Shown one piece after another: positions 8,797-16,941 of a DNA stretch of 40,130 nt (the stretch's first letter is position 1; each line of letters opens with the position of its first letter). The notes under the pieces are model-generated. The model did no database searches and was not told the origin of the DNA. It saw only the letters and a program-made list of their open reading frames with translations. The DNA is from Bacillota bacterium (GTDB lineage: Bacteria; Bacillota; Bacilli; Alicyclobacillales; Alicyclobacillaceae). Both the position numbers and the translations under genes were made by a program. The DNA is taken from assembly GCA_021799255.1 (NCBI GenBank), contig JAJZAV010000004.1, positions 1-40,130 of the forward strand, in the 5' to 3' direction.

Positions 8797-9351
8797 GTGA
8801 ACGTAGTTGCTTTGGTGGGGAGTTTACGCAAGGACTCGTACAATTTGAAGTTGGCAAAGACCATGCAAGAACGGTACGCCAATCGATTCACCCTTCGCAT
8901 TGCGGAGATAGGCGGTCTTCCTTTGTATAATCCTGACGATGAGTCGAACGCTCCAGAATCAGTCGTTCTGCTCAAACGAATGGTGAAGGATGCAGATGCC
9001 GTTATTGTCATAACTGCGGAATACAATTGGTCCATCCCGGGTTCTCTGAAGAACGCTCTGGATTGGATTTCTCGGGGAGACAGGGAACTCCGAGGGAAAC
9101 CGGTGATGACCGCGGGGGTCACTCCAACGGCTCTCGGCACGGTACGCGCCCAACTACATCTGCGTGAGATTCTATCAAGCCCGGGAATGTGGGGGAGGAT
9201 CATGCCCCCCGGCGGGAACGAGATCCTGATCAATTTCGCGGAGCAGAAGTTTGACGCGGCGACCGGTCGCCTGACCGACGAAGTGACCCTGGAGTTCTTG
9301 GACGGGGTCATCAATCGTTTTCTCCAGTTCTGCGCAGAAGTTCAACCCTAG
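8797..9351 (+). CDS. NADPH-dependent FMN reductase family protein
   Basis: About 184 residues. The track starts at ATG 8791, but GAGG (8784-8787) lies only 3 bp from it and 9 bp from GTG 8797, so GTG is preferred. Flavodoxin-like fold: the FMN phosphate loop 'GSLRKDSYN' is right at the N-terminus, with 'EYNWSIPGSLKNALDW' near residue 75 being the second family motif. Such proteins (azoreductase or chromate reductase type) transfer electrons from NAD(P)H to quinones, azo dyes or metal ions in the cytoplasm; the true substrate cannot be read from sequence. The HAD phosphatase follows 32 bp later and may be co-transcribed. Confidence 0.88.
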   Translation: MNVVALVGSLRKDSYNLKLAKTMQERYANRFTLRIAEIGGLPLYNPDDESNAPESVVLLKRMVKDADAVIVITAEYNWSIPGSLKNALDWISRGDRELRGKPVMTAGVTPTALGTVRAQLHLREILSSPGMWGRIMPPGGNEILINFAEQKFDAATGRLTDEVTLEFLDGVINRFLQFCAEVQP

Positions 9352-9383
9352 ATCCTATCCATAACGAAAAGGCGGATGAACCT

Positions 9384-10046
9384 TTGGAGCGAAAATACGA
9401 AGCGCTGCTATTCGATCTCGATGGGACTCTCTTTCGTACGGAAACCTTGGCTGTAGCCGCCTATCACGCCACATTCGAGCAATTGCGGGCTGAGGGCTTG
9501 TACGAACTTCCGACTCCGCCCGAGAAGGTCTTCTTGGGAAGTCTCGGATTGCTGCTCGACGAGATTTGGCGCAGAGTGATTCCACAAGCCTCGAATGCCG
9601 TTCGCGAGCGAGCGAATGAATTGCTTCTGTACCACGAGGATAGGCTTTTGGACGAGGGCCGTGGAGAACTGTACGACGGGGTGGAATCAACCTTGCGGGA
9701 ACTCCATCGACGCGGGTACAAACTCTTCGTTGCGAGCAACGGCCTTGAGGGGTACGTAAAGGGCGTGATTCGGAAAAAAGGACTCGCCGACATTTTTGCT
9801 GGACTGTATAGTGCGGGCGAGTACCAAACGAGCACGAAGGCCCAGTTGGTTGCCCTTGCGCTGAAGCACCACGGTTTACAGGCGGCCTGCATGTGCGGGG
9901 ACAGAAAGAATGATGTGGAAGCAGGCAAACAAAACGGCTTGTTTGTAGTGGGATGCGACTACGCAGGATTTCACGACGACGGGGAGTTGCGAGATGCGGA
10001 TCTCGTCATACACTCTTTCCCAGAGTTGCTGAACCACTTTCGCTAA
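9384..10046 (+). CDS. HAD-superfamily phosphatase, phosphoglycolate phosphatase-like
   Basis: 220 residues from TTG 9384, which has AAGGCGG eight bases upstream. HAD motif I 'FDLDGTLFRTE' (about residue 10) carries the nucleophile Asp and the acid/base Asp; motif II is 'VASNG' near 115; motif III Lys is probably in 'TSTKAQLV'; motif IV is 'CGDRKNDVEAG' near 172. The helical cap lies between motifs I and II, as in subfamily IA enzymes (phosphoglycolate phosphatase, pyrophosphatase PpaX, beta-phosphoglucomutase). The substrate is undetermined. A strong terminator follows directly. Confidence 0.88.
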   Translation: MERKYEALLFDLDGTLFRTETLAVAAYHATFEQLRAEGLYELPTPPEKVFLGSLGLLLDEIWRRVIPQASNAVRERANELLLYHEDRLLDEGRGELYDGVESTLRELHRRGYKLFVASNGLEGYVKGVIRKKGLADIFAGLYSAGEYQTSTKAQLVALALKHHGLQAACMCGDRKNDVEAGKQNGLFVVGCDYAGFHDDGELRDADLVIHSFPELLNHFR

Positions 10047-10053
10047 AACGACG

Positions 10054-10104
10054 GACCGTTGATAGGAGCGGTGGAACAACCTCCGCTCCATCCGCGGTCT
10101 TTTT
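10054..10104 (+). terminator. Rho-independent terminator after the HAD gene
   Basis: An outer pair GACCG (10054-10058) with CGGTC (10095-10099) encloses an inner hairpin GGAGCGGTGG (10065-10074) with CCTCCGCTCC (10080-10089; one T-T mismatch). It is followed at once by TTTTT (10100-10104). Very convincing position and form. Confidence 0.85.
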
Positions 10105-10115
10105 CGTTACGCACG

Positions 10116-10144
10116 TTGACAAACGCGGCGAGGTTGTCGATACT
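10116..10144 (+). promoter_or_regulatory. Sigma-A promoter of the heterodimeric ABC exporter
   Basis: Consensus TTGACA at 10116-10121, 17 bp spacer, GATACT at 10139-10144 (-10). It lies directly after the upstream terminator and about 65 bp before the ATG at 10209, so the exporter has its own transcription unit. Confidence 0.8.
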
Positions 10145-10145
10145 T

Positions 10146-10163
10146 AGTTTAGCAACTGAAACT
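10146..10163. promoter_or_regulatory. Possible operator at the ABC exporter start site
   Basis: AGTTT (10146-10150) and AAACT (10159-10163) form a short inverted repeat exactly over the expected +1 of the promoter at 10116-10144. This is the position of a repressor operator, but the arms are only 5 bp and no regulator gene lies nearby. Confidence 0.3.
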
Positions 10164-10208
10164 TTGCACCGTGCATCTTTTTGCGCACACGCGCTAGAGG
10201 TGAACCCC

Positions 10209-12023
10209 ATGATCAAGCTGTCTCGTTTATTAAAGGAACACTCCCTAGCCATCGGATCCGTACTCGTCCTCATCTTCCTTCAGTCGCTCGCCAATCTATA
10301 CTTGCCGAATCTGATGTCAAATATTGTGGATATTGGTATTGCGAAAGGGAACATCCCGTACATTTGGACCGTTGGACTTTATATGGTCCTCGTCACGGTT
10401 GGGGGTGCACTTTGTTCCGTCCTTGCCAGCTATCAGGCCTCTCGGGTTTCCACCGCATTTGGTCGCAAGCTGCGTAGTACGATTTTCCGACACGTTGAGG
10501 GATTTGCCCTGCACGAATTCGATAAATTGGGAACGGCATCTCTCATCACCCGTTCCACAAACGACATTATGCAGGTTCAGCAACTCGTCAACATGATGTT
10601 GCGGATGATGGTGATGGCTCCCATGATGGCCATAGGAGGCATCATCATGGCCGTGACGACGGATGCGAAACTGTCCATCATCATCGTTGTCGTGGTCCCC
10701 GTTCTCAGCCTTGGCATCTATGCGATTATGAGTAAGAGCATCGGTTTATTCCGGATCATGCAGTCCAAAATTGATACGCTGAATCGCGTCCTAAGGGAGA
10801 ATCTCACGGGCGTTCGGGTGATTCGCTCCTTTCACAGAACGGATTATGAGCTGTACCGTTTCGACGGTGCCAACCGGGATCTTACGAACACTGCCGTCCG
10901 GGTCAATCAGATCATGGCCCTCCTGTGGCCGCTTATGATGCTAATCATTAACTTTGCAACCCTCGCCATTCTCTGGTTTGGCGGAGTGCGCATTAACGAC
11001 CTGTCCATGCAAGTAGGCAACCTCATGGCCTTCCTCCAGTACGTGATGCAGATCCTCTTCTCCATCATGATGGTGTCCATGGTGTTCTTCATGTTTCCTA
11101 GAGCGTCGGCTTCCGCGGCCCGCATCAACGAAGTGTTGGAAACGGAGCCGGAAATTAAGGATTCACCGGTGTTCGAGCACCAACTCACAGCGCGTAGGAA
11201 GAGCCCCTCACCGGAAGCTCGTCTCGGCGAGGACGACCCGGGAACAAATGATGAGGGAGCGAAGGCCGACGGCGAGATCGTAGGACAAGTTGAATTTCGC
11301 GATGTGGCGTTTTCCTACGCTGGAGCGGAGGCCCCAGCGATTTCCGGGATCTCCTTTCTGGCGAAGCCCGGTCAAGTCACCGCTATCATCGGTGGCACCG
11401 GTGCGGGAAAGTCTTCGCTCGTCAACCTCATTTTGCGATTCCATGACGTCTCTTCGGGATCGGTTCTCGTGGATGGAATCGACGTGCGGGACATGCCGCA
11501 AGCGGATCTTCGTGCGAAAATCGGGTTCGTTCCACAGAAGGCGATTCTCTTCACGGGAACCGTTGCGGAGAACATCCGCTACGGGAAGGAAGATGCGACG
11601 GATGAAGAGGTGGAACATGCGGCGATAGTGGCCCAAGCCATGGAATTCATAGCCGACATGCCAGAGAGGTTCGATTCGCTGATCACGCAAGGGGGCACCA
11701 ACGTTTCGGGGGGGCAAAAACAACGCTTGTCCATCGCCCGGGCTTTGGTCAGAAAGCCCGAAGTCTACATTTTCGACGATAGTTTTTCGGCCCTTGATTT
11801 TAAGACGGATGCCAAGCTCCGGGCCGCTCTGCGCGAGGAGATTACCCATTCTACGGTTCTCATTGTCGCCCAGCGGGTCAGCACGGTCATGGACGCGGAC
11901 CAGATCCTCGTGCTCGATGAGGGCAGACAGGTGGGGCTCGGAACCCATCGTCAACTCCTGTCTTCGTGCGATGTATACCGCGAGATTGTCGCATCGCAGA
12001 TGTCGGAGGAGGAGATAGCATGA
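10209..12023 (+). CDS. Heterodimeric ABC exporter subunit with degenerate ATPase site (BmrC/LmrC/TM287-like)
   Basis: The track start at 10059 lies in the terminator; ATG 10209 has GAGGTGA six bases upstream and gives 604 residues. It has a six-helix exporter membrane domain (about 15-315), an unusually charged linker around 320-355, then the ATPase. Walker A is 'GGTGAGKSS' (about 394) and the signature 'VSGGQKQR' (about 498). Walker B reads 'YIFDDSFSALD', with Asp instead of the catalytic Glu, the hallmark of the degenerate subunit in heterodimeric exporters. It overlaps the next gene by 4 bp (ATGA), so both halves are coupled. Likely drug or lipid export from the cytoplasmic membrane; the substrate is unknown. 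Confidence 0.93.
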   Translation: MIKLSRLLKEHSLAIGSVLVLIFLQSLANLYLPNLMSNIVDIGIAKGNIPYIWTVGLYMVLVTVGGALCSVLASYQASRVSTAFGRKLRSTIFRHVEGFALHEFDKLGTASLITRSTNDIMQVQQLVNMMLRMMVMAPMMAIGGIIMAVTTDAKLSIIIVVVVPVLSLGIYAIMSKSIGLFRIMQSKIDTLNRVLRENLTGVRVIRSFHRTDYELYRFDGANRDLTNTAVRVNQIMALLWPLMMLIINFATLAILWFGGVRINDLSMQVGNLMAFLQYVMQILFSIMMVSMVFFMFPRASASAARINEVLETEPEIKDSPVFEHQLTARRKSPSPEARLGEDDPGTNDEGAKADGEIVGQVEFRDVAFSYAGAEAPAISGISFLAKPGQVTAIIGGTGAGKSSLVNLILRFHDVSSGSVLVDGIDVRDMPQADLRAKIGFVPQKAILFTGTVAENIRYGKEDATDEEVEHAAIVAQAMEFIADMPERFDSLITQGGTNVSGGQKQRLSIARALVRKPEVYIFDDSFSALDFKTDAKLRAALREEITHSTVLIVAQRVSTVMDADQILVLDEGRQVGLGTHRQLLSSCDVYREIVASQMSEEEIA

Positions 12024-13945
12024 AATCGGGAGGGAGGCCGGATAAGAACCCTGCTCCGCGACAGCGGCGAACACGCAAAAGCGCAAGTCGTTCGATGCAA
12101 GGGGGCGCGATGCGCGGTGGACCGCCCATGGGAATGCCTGTTCAAAAGGCCAAGGATTTTCGCGGGACCCTGTTTAGGCTTGCAGGGTATTTTAAACCCC
12201 AGTGGTTTCTCTTAATCGTCGTTTTCATCGCCGCAGTGCTCAGCACCATCTTTGGGATTATTAGCCCGAAGATCATGGGAAACGCGACGACTGATTTGTA
12301 CAAAGGGTACTTTTTGGCGAGAAGCGGGGTTCCGGGTGCCGGAGTCGACTTCCACGACATTCTTCGGATACTCGTCACGCTCGCCATCCTGTACGTCTTG
12401 AGCAGCATCTTCAGCTACGTTCAGCAATATCTGATGGCCGGGATTGCTCAGCGCACCGTCTATGCGCTTCGCAAAGAGGTCAATGCCAAATTGACGCGGT
12501 TACCTTTGTCGTTCTACGACTCCAGATCTCACGGGGACGTTCTGAGCCGGTTTGTGAATGACTTTGATAATATTTCGAATACGCTTCAGCAAAGCCTAAC
12601 GCAGTTCATCACATCAGCAGTCACTCTGGTTGGCGTCGTCGTCATGATGTTTTCGATTAATTGGCTGATGACGGTGGTCATCTTCCTGACTCTCCCGCTC
12701 AGCATGTTCATCATACGGGTCATCGCGAAGCGCAGCCAACGCTACTTTGCAGATCAGCAGAGAACGCTCGGAGAGCTAAACGGGCATGTGGAGGAGATGT
12801 TCACTGGACACCAAATCGTAAAGGCGTTTGGCCACGTGGACAAATCGATTGCGGAATTCGAAGAAATTAACGAGGAACTGTACAAGGCGGGTTGGAAGGC
12901 GCAGTTTGTATCCGGAATTATCATGCCTCTGATGAACTCCGTGGGGAACCTGGGATTCGTATTTGTCAGCGTTTTGGGCGGAATTCTTGTCATCCGAAAT
13001 ACGATTACCATAGGCAACGTGCAAGCGTTTATCTCCTATGCGAGGCAGTTTTCGCAACCCATCACGCAGTTGTCAAGCATTGCAAACATCATCCAGTCTA
13101 CCATGGCGTCGGCGGAGCGCGTGTTTGAATTGCTCGATGAGCGAGCGGAAGTTGAGACGGGACCCGACGAGCCGATTCTCGAACGGGCCATAGGCGACGT
13201 CGATTTCGAAGGTGTTGTGTTCGGATACAACGAGGAGTCCCCCGTCATTCAGGATCTCACCATTCACGCGAAGTCGGGACAGACCATCGCGATTGTCGGA
13301 CCGACGGGGGCGGGCAAGACGACCTTGGTCAACCTGCTCATGAGATTTTACGATGTGGACGGAGGCAAAATCCTTGTCGACGGAGTGGACATCGCGGCGA
13401 TGCAACGCCATCATTTGCGCAGTCTGTTCGGCATGGTCCTGCAAGACACTTGGCTGTTTCATGGAACGATTCGAGACAACATCGCCTACGGTCGCGCGAA
13501 TGCATCGCACGAAGAGGTGGTGGATGCCGCGAGAGCGGCTTACGCAGACCATTTCATTCGGACGCTGCCCGAGGGTTACGATACCGTACTAAACGAAGAC
13601 GGTTCTAACATATCGCAAGGCCAGCGACAACTCTTGACCATCGCTCGCGCGATACTGTCGAATCCCTCCATCCTCATCCTCGACGAGGCGACGAGCAGCG
13701 TCGACACTCGGACGGAGGCTAATATTCAACGCGCCATGGCGGATCTCATGCGGGGCAGAACGAGCTTTGTCATCGCGCATCGCCTTTCCACGATTCGGGA
13801 AGCGGATCTCATTTTGGTGATGAACCACGGCGAGGTCATCGAACAAGGTACCCATGAAGAGTTGCTCGCGAAAGAAGGATTTTACGCGGATCTATATAAT
13901 AGCCAATTTACAGGGAAAGCCGCGGCGGACACCGTTCTCATGTAA
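12020..13945 (+). CDS. Heterodimeric ABC exporter subunit with catalytic ATPase site (BmrD/LmrD/TM288-like)
   Basis: ATG 12020 overlaps the upstream stop (ATGA) and follows GGAGGAGGAG; 641 residues. The first 45 residues are basic and low-complexity ('RQRRTRKSASRS', Gly- and Met-rich) before the membrane domain (about 50-370). The ATPase has Walker A 'GPTGAGKTT' (about 426) and Walker B 'LILDEATSSVD' with the normal catalytic Glu. The signature 'ISQGQRQ' is altered from LSGGQ. The altered signature here and the missing Glu in the partner fall on the same composite site, exactly as in TM287/288. So one site hydrolyses ATP and the other mainly binds it. No terminator is seen in the 58 bp before the next gene. 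Confidence 0.93.
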   Translation: MKSGGRPDKNPAPRQRRTRKSASRSMQGGAMRGGPPMGMPVQKAKDFRGTLFRLAGYFKPQWFLLIVVFIAAVLSTIFGIISPKIMGNATTDLYKGYFLARSGVPGAGVDFHDILRILVTLAILYVLSSIFSYVQQYLMAGIAQRTVYALRKEVNAKLTRLPLSFYDSRSHGDVLSRFVNDFDNISNTLQQSLTQFITSAVTLVGVVVMMFSINWLMTVVIFLTLPLSMFIIRVIAKRSQRYFADQQRTLGELNGHVEEMFTGHQIVKAFGHVDKSIAEFEEINEELYKAGWKAQFVSGIIMPLMNSVGNLGFVFVSVLGGILVIRNTITIGNVQAFISYARQFSQPITQLSSIANIIQSTMASAERVFELLDERAEVETGPDEPILERAIGDVDFEGVVFGYNEESPVIQDLTIHAKSGQTIAIVGPTGAGKTTLVNLLMRFYDVDGGKILVDGVDIAAMQRHHLRSLFGMVLQDTWLFHGTIRDNIAYGRANASHEEVVDAARAAYADHFIRTLPEGYDTVLNEDGSNISQGQRQLLTIARAILSNPSILILDEATSSVDTRTEANIQRAMADLMRGRTSFVIAHRLSTIREADLILVMNHGEVIEQGTHEELLAKEGFYADLYNSQFTGKAAADTVLM

Positions 13946-14003
13946 CGGAGTGCTCGCGTTGCGAAGACGGCCCACCGCTGTTGAATAATGGGAGGGACAC
14001 TAG

Positions 14004-15017
14004 ATGATTCGAGTCGCTATGCTCAGTTACTGGCACGTGCACGCAAAGGATTACACCGCGCAAGCTCTTGCGCACCCGTCCATCGAGTTGGCCGCCGTGT
14101 GGGACGAGTTGCCCGAACGGGGAAAGGCCAAAGCCGCTGAACTCGGGGTGACGTTCCACCAGGATCTCGATGAGTTGCTTCAAGATGACACCATTGCTGC
14201 CGTCATCGTCGACGCCCCAACGACGATGCATCGTGACGTTATGGTCAAGGCCGCAAACGCGAAGAAGCACATCTTCACAGAGAAGGTTCTCGCGCCTACC
14301 CTGCGTGAAGCACGCGAAATTCTGGATGCTGCGAATTCGTCCGGCATCAAGCTGACCGTGTCCTTGAGGCGCTTGTATGAGCCTTATACCGCAGCCATCA
14401 AAGCCGTGATTGACCACGGCGTACTCGGGGATCTCACGATGGTACGCGTGCGCGACGCTCACGACGGAGCGTCCGGTGGGTGGCTGGTGGATCATTTCTT
14501 CAATCGGAGCCAAACGGCCGGTGGCGCACTGATTGATCTCGGGTGCCATCCCATGTACCTTGTACGTTATTTCCTAGGCCTTCCAGATAGCGTTAGCACG
14601 AGCTTCGGGCACGTGACGGTCCGAGAGGTGGAGGACAATGCGGTGTCCGTCCTCAATTACAAAAATGGTGCTCTTGGTATCGCCGAGACTGGCTTCGTCA
14701 GCCCCTATTCGCCCTTTTCGATTGAGATCTACGGGACGACCGGGTCGTTGTTCTATGGGGGAGTTGACAATCGCATCCTGGTGAAGTCGATAAAGGATCT
14801 CTCGGGCCTTCCGTCAAAAGGACCTGCAGAGTGGGTGGAAGTCCCACTGGCGCCGCCGTCTCCTACCGCGCTGCAGCAGTGGGTCAATCACATTGAGGAA
14901 GACACTCTGGATCCGGAGAATCTGGAACTTGGAGTGGATCTCACCCGGTTGATGGAGGCGTCCAACTTGTCGGCTCAAAAGGGACAAATCGTCTTGCTCG
15001 ACTCCCTCGCAGAGTGA
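14004..15017 (+). CDS. Gfo/Idh/MocA-family oxidoreductase with atypical N-terminus
   Basis: 337 residues, ATG with GGGAGG eight bases upstream. It has the overall Gfo/Idh/MocA layout, an N-terminal nucleotide-binding fold and a C-terminal substrate barrel ('GASGGWLVDHFFN', 'GGALIDLGCHPMYLVRYFLG', 'IEIYGTTGSLFYGG'). The start reads 'VAMLSYWHVHAKDY' where family members normally have a Gly-rich 'GxGxxG' loop, and the 'EKP' motif is 'EKVLAPT'. This variant is known in a subgroup annotated as dehydrogenases of sugars or inositols; cofactor use may differ. It stands alone on the plus strand and converges on a related operon across a shared terminator. Confidence 0.86.
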   Translation: MIRVAMLSYWHVHAKDYTAQALAHPSIELAAVWDELPERGKAKAAELGVTFHQDLDELLQDDTIAAVIVDAPTTMHRDVMVKAANAKKHIFTEKVLAPTLREAREILDAANSSGIKLTVSLRRLYEPYTAAIKAVIDHGVLGDLTMVRVRDAHDGASGGWLVDHFFNRSQTAGGALIDLGCHPMYLVRYFLGLPDSVSTSFGHVTVREVEDNAVSVLNYKNGALGIAETGFVSPYSPFSIEIYGTTGSLFYGGVDNRILVKSIKDLSGLPSKGPAEWVEVPLAPPSPTALQQWVNHIEEDTLDPENLELGVDLTRLMEASNLSAQKGQIVLLDSLAE

Positions 15018-15053
15018 GGCCGCGACGCAATCCGGACAGGTCCAAAAGAAAAC

Positions 15054-15095
15054 AAACGGGGCACAGGAACGCGTTGGCGACCTGTGCCCCGTTTT
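15054..15095. terminator. Bidirectional Rho-independent terminator between convergent oxidoreductase genes
   Basis: AAACGGGGCACAGG (15054-15067) and CCTGTGCCCCGTTT (15081-15094) form a perfect 14-bp stem with a 13-nt loop. A-run and T-run flanks serve both directions. It lies between the stops of two convergent genes. Confidence 0.9.
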
Positions 15096-15150
15096 GCGCT
15101 ATCGTGCGTATGGCGGGATAGACCCGTCGCCGTAGCCCACTTCGTCGTGA

Positions 15151-16260
15151 TTACTCGTCCAGCGCGTTGTCCGGAAGACCAAGCGGCAGCGGATCCGGGC
15201 GCTCGCACGTGCTTTGCATGACGTAGTGTCGCCCCTCATTGGACGCGTCGTGGAAGCCATGCATCGCTTCAAGGACGTGGTAGGCCATAGCGGCGTTCGC
15301 GCGGTGTGCCCGGCCGCTTCGAATCGCATACGCCAGGTCCGCCACGCCAAGCCCTCGGCTCTGTTCCGTGTACCCGTGCAACAGCGGGATCTCGCTCCAT
15401 TCGCCGGCGCCCGCCCGTTGGACCAGAACCGGCCCGCCGAACGTGTTCGGATCCGGAACCCGCAAGGATCCTTCCGTCCCGTAGATCTCGATGCGCGGGA
15501 AAGCGGATGTCCCCCCGCGAATGTCAAAGCTCGTGATGAGCGTGCCTACGGCCCCGTTCTTGAAGTCCAGGACCCCAGCGATATGCGTGGGTGTGTTTAC
15601 TGTGATCTTCTGTCCATACTTCGGCTGGCTCGTGATGGTACGCTCTTTGAACGTGATGCGGGCCGATCCCGTTACCCTCTCTATGGGACCCATCAGGAAG
15701 ACCATCGCTGTCAGATAGTAGGGACCCATGTCGAACATCGGGCCGCCTCCTACCTGATAATAGAAATCTGGATCCGGGTGCCACGATTCGTGGCCCTTGC
15801 CCATCATGAATCCGGTGGCGGCGATGGGAGTCCCAATCCAACCGTCGTCGATGAGCTTGCGACAGGTCTCGATGCCACCGCCGAGGAAGGTGTCCGGTGC
15901 GGATCCCACCAGCAGTCCCTTCTCCTTCGCGAGTCGAAGGACTTCCTGGCCTTCATCCCGGGTTACCGCGAGCGGCTTCTCAACATACACGTTCTTTCCG
16001 GCTGAAAGCGCGGCTAACGAGACCTCGGCGTGCGCCTTCGGAATCGTCAGGTTGACCACAATTTCGATATCGGCCATGGCAAGCAATTCCTCAACCGTGC
16101 ACGCCACCGGAACGTCAAATTCGGCGGCTCTTGCCTTCGCTCTCTCTAAATCTATGTCGGCGCACGCAACGAGTTCCATAACGGGGAACCTGCGAATTCC
16201 CTTGAAGTAAGCGCTGCTGATGTTCCCGCAACCGATGATTCCTACTTTGACTGGTTCCAT
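15151..16260 (-). CDS. Gfo/Idh/MocA-family oxidoreductase
   Basis: 369 residues. N-terminal Rossmann motif '[16 protein letters not shown]' and '[13 protein letters not shown]' (about residue 95, the EKP Lys being catalytic or cofactor-binding) place it firmly in the family; '[21 protein letters not shown]' near 170 is the substrate-side motif, with His replaced by Tyr in the usual 'DxGxH' position. Such enzymes oxidise or reduce sugars, inositols or sugar acids with NAD(P). It is the last gene of a minus-strand operon, 29 bp after the ThuA-like gene. The combination with ThuA suggests oxidation of a di- or monosaccharide at C3, as in ThuAB trehalose utilisation; this is inference. Confidence 0.9.
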   Translation of the reverse strand: MEPVKVGIIGCGNISSAYFKGIRRFPVMELVACADIDLERAKARAAEFDVPVACTVEELLAMADIEIVVNLTIPKAHAEVSLAALSAGKNVYVEKPLAVTRDEGQEVLRLAKEKGLLVGSAPDTFLGGGIETCRKLIDDGWIGTPIAATGFMMGKGHESWHPDPDFYYQVGGGPMFDMGPYYLTAMVFLMGPIERVTGSARITFKERTITSQPKYGQKITVNTPTHIAGVLDFKNGAVGTLITSFDIRGGTSAFPRIEIYGTEGSLRVPDPNTFGGPVLVQRAGAGEWSEIPLLHGYTEQSRGLGVADLAYAIRSGRAHRANAAMAYHVLEAMHGFHDASNEGRHYVMQSTCERPDPLPLGLPDNALDE

Positions 16261-16289
16261 GGTTCACGTCCTATCTCGATTCTTCGTTC

Positions 16290-16913
16290 TTACTTCGCCG
16301 CAAACAGCATACCGCGGCGCATCAGCGTAAGCGCGGGGGGCATCGCGACGATGTTTGCCTGATGGCCAAGGGAGGAGTAAAACACGCGACCAGCCCCGTA
16401 CGTTTTCGTCCAGACTACGGGCATCTCGACCTCGTCGAAGTATGTAACCGCGAGAACGCGAATAGCCGGATCCACGTGCATGTAGTACTTTTCGGAGCAA
16501 ACTTCGAAGTCCTCGACACCCTGTGTGATGGGATCGTCCTTCACCTTCATGTGGACGGTGTACGTGACTCCGTCGTTGCCGGGGTGAGCCACCCATTGCC
16601 CGCCTACCATGTACTGAAATTCGGTGGCTTCGCGAAACGAATCGGCGAGCCCGCCGTGGCAACCTGCAATGCCGACGCCGCTTTTGACGGCGTTCAGGAG
16701 GGGCTCCAACTGTTCCCGCTCTATCTTACCCATCGTCCAGACCGGCACGATGAGGTTCAAACTCCGGAGTTTTTCTTCATCGCGAAAGCTGTCGAGCGTA
16801 TCGGAGACCTCCACTTCGAAGCTCTCTTCGCGAAGCACCCCCGCCAAAATCTCCGCAACTTCCGCGGGCTGATGTCCCAACCAGCCTCCCTGCACAATCA
16901 AAGCCTTCTTCAT
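16290..16913 (-). CDS. ThuA-like domain protein
   Basis: 207 residues; ATG with GGGAGTG about nine bases upstream. It matches the ThuA (trehalose utilisation) family, a class I glutamine-amidotransferase-like fold: 'VQGGWLGHQPAEVAEIL' at the start, 'NLIVPVWTMGKI' and 'GIAGCHGGLADSFR' around residues 80-93 (Cys-His in the place of the nucleophile elbow), 'VGGQWVAHPG', and 'GAGRVFYSSLGHQ' near the C-terminus. In Sinorhizobium ThuA works with the Gfo/Idh/MocA protein ThuB in trehalose catabolism. Here it sits between two Gfo/Idh/MocA genes on the same strand with gaps of about 28 bp, which supports a sugar-oxidation operon. Confidence 0.88.
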   Translation of the reverse strand: MKKALIVQGGWLGHQPAEVAEILAGVLREESFEVEVSDTLDSFRDEEKLRSLNLIVPVWTMGKIEREQLEPLLNAVKSGVGIAGCHGGLADSFREATEFQYMVGGQWVAHPGNDGVTYTVHMKVKDDPITQGVEDFEVCSEKYYMHVDPAIRVLAVTYFDEVEMPVVWTKTYGAGRVFYSSLGHQANIVAMPPALTLMRRGMLFAAK

Positions 16914-16941
16914 TTCGCTTCACTCCCACAACATCAGAATG

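Noticed and set aside
10059-10208. Upstream extension of the first ABC exporter subunit
   Set aside because: The segment holds a terminator and a promoter; ATG 10209 has a proper ribosome-binding site.
11208-12086. 292-codon minus-strand ORF under the ABC exporter
   Set aside because: It is antisense to clear ATPase coding sequence and has no family motifs or sensible start site.
15214-16005. 263-codon plus-strand ORF opposite the Gfo/Idh gene
   Set aside because: The minus-strand gene has all family motifs; this frame has none.
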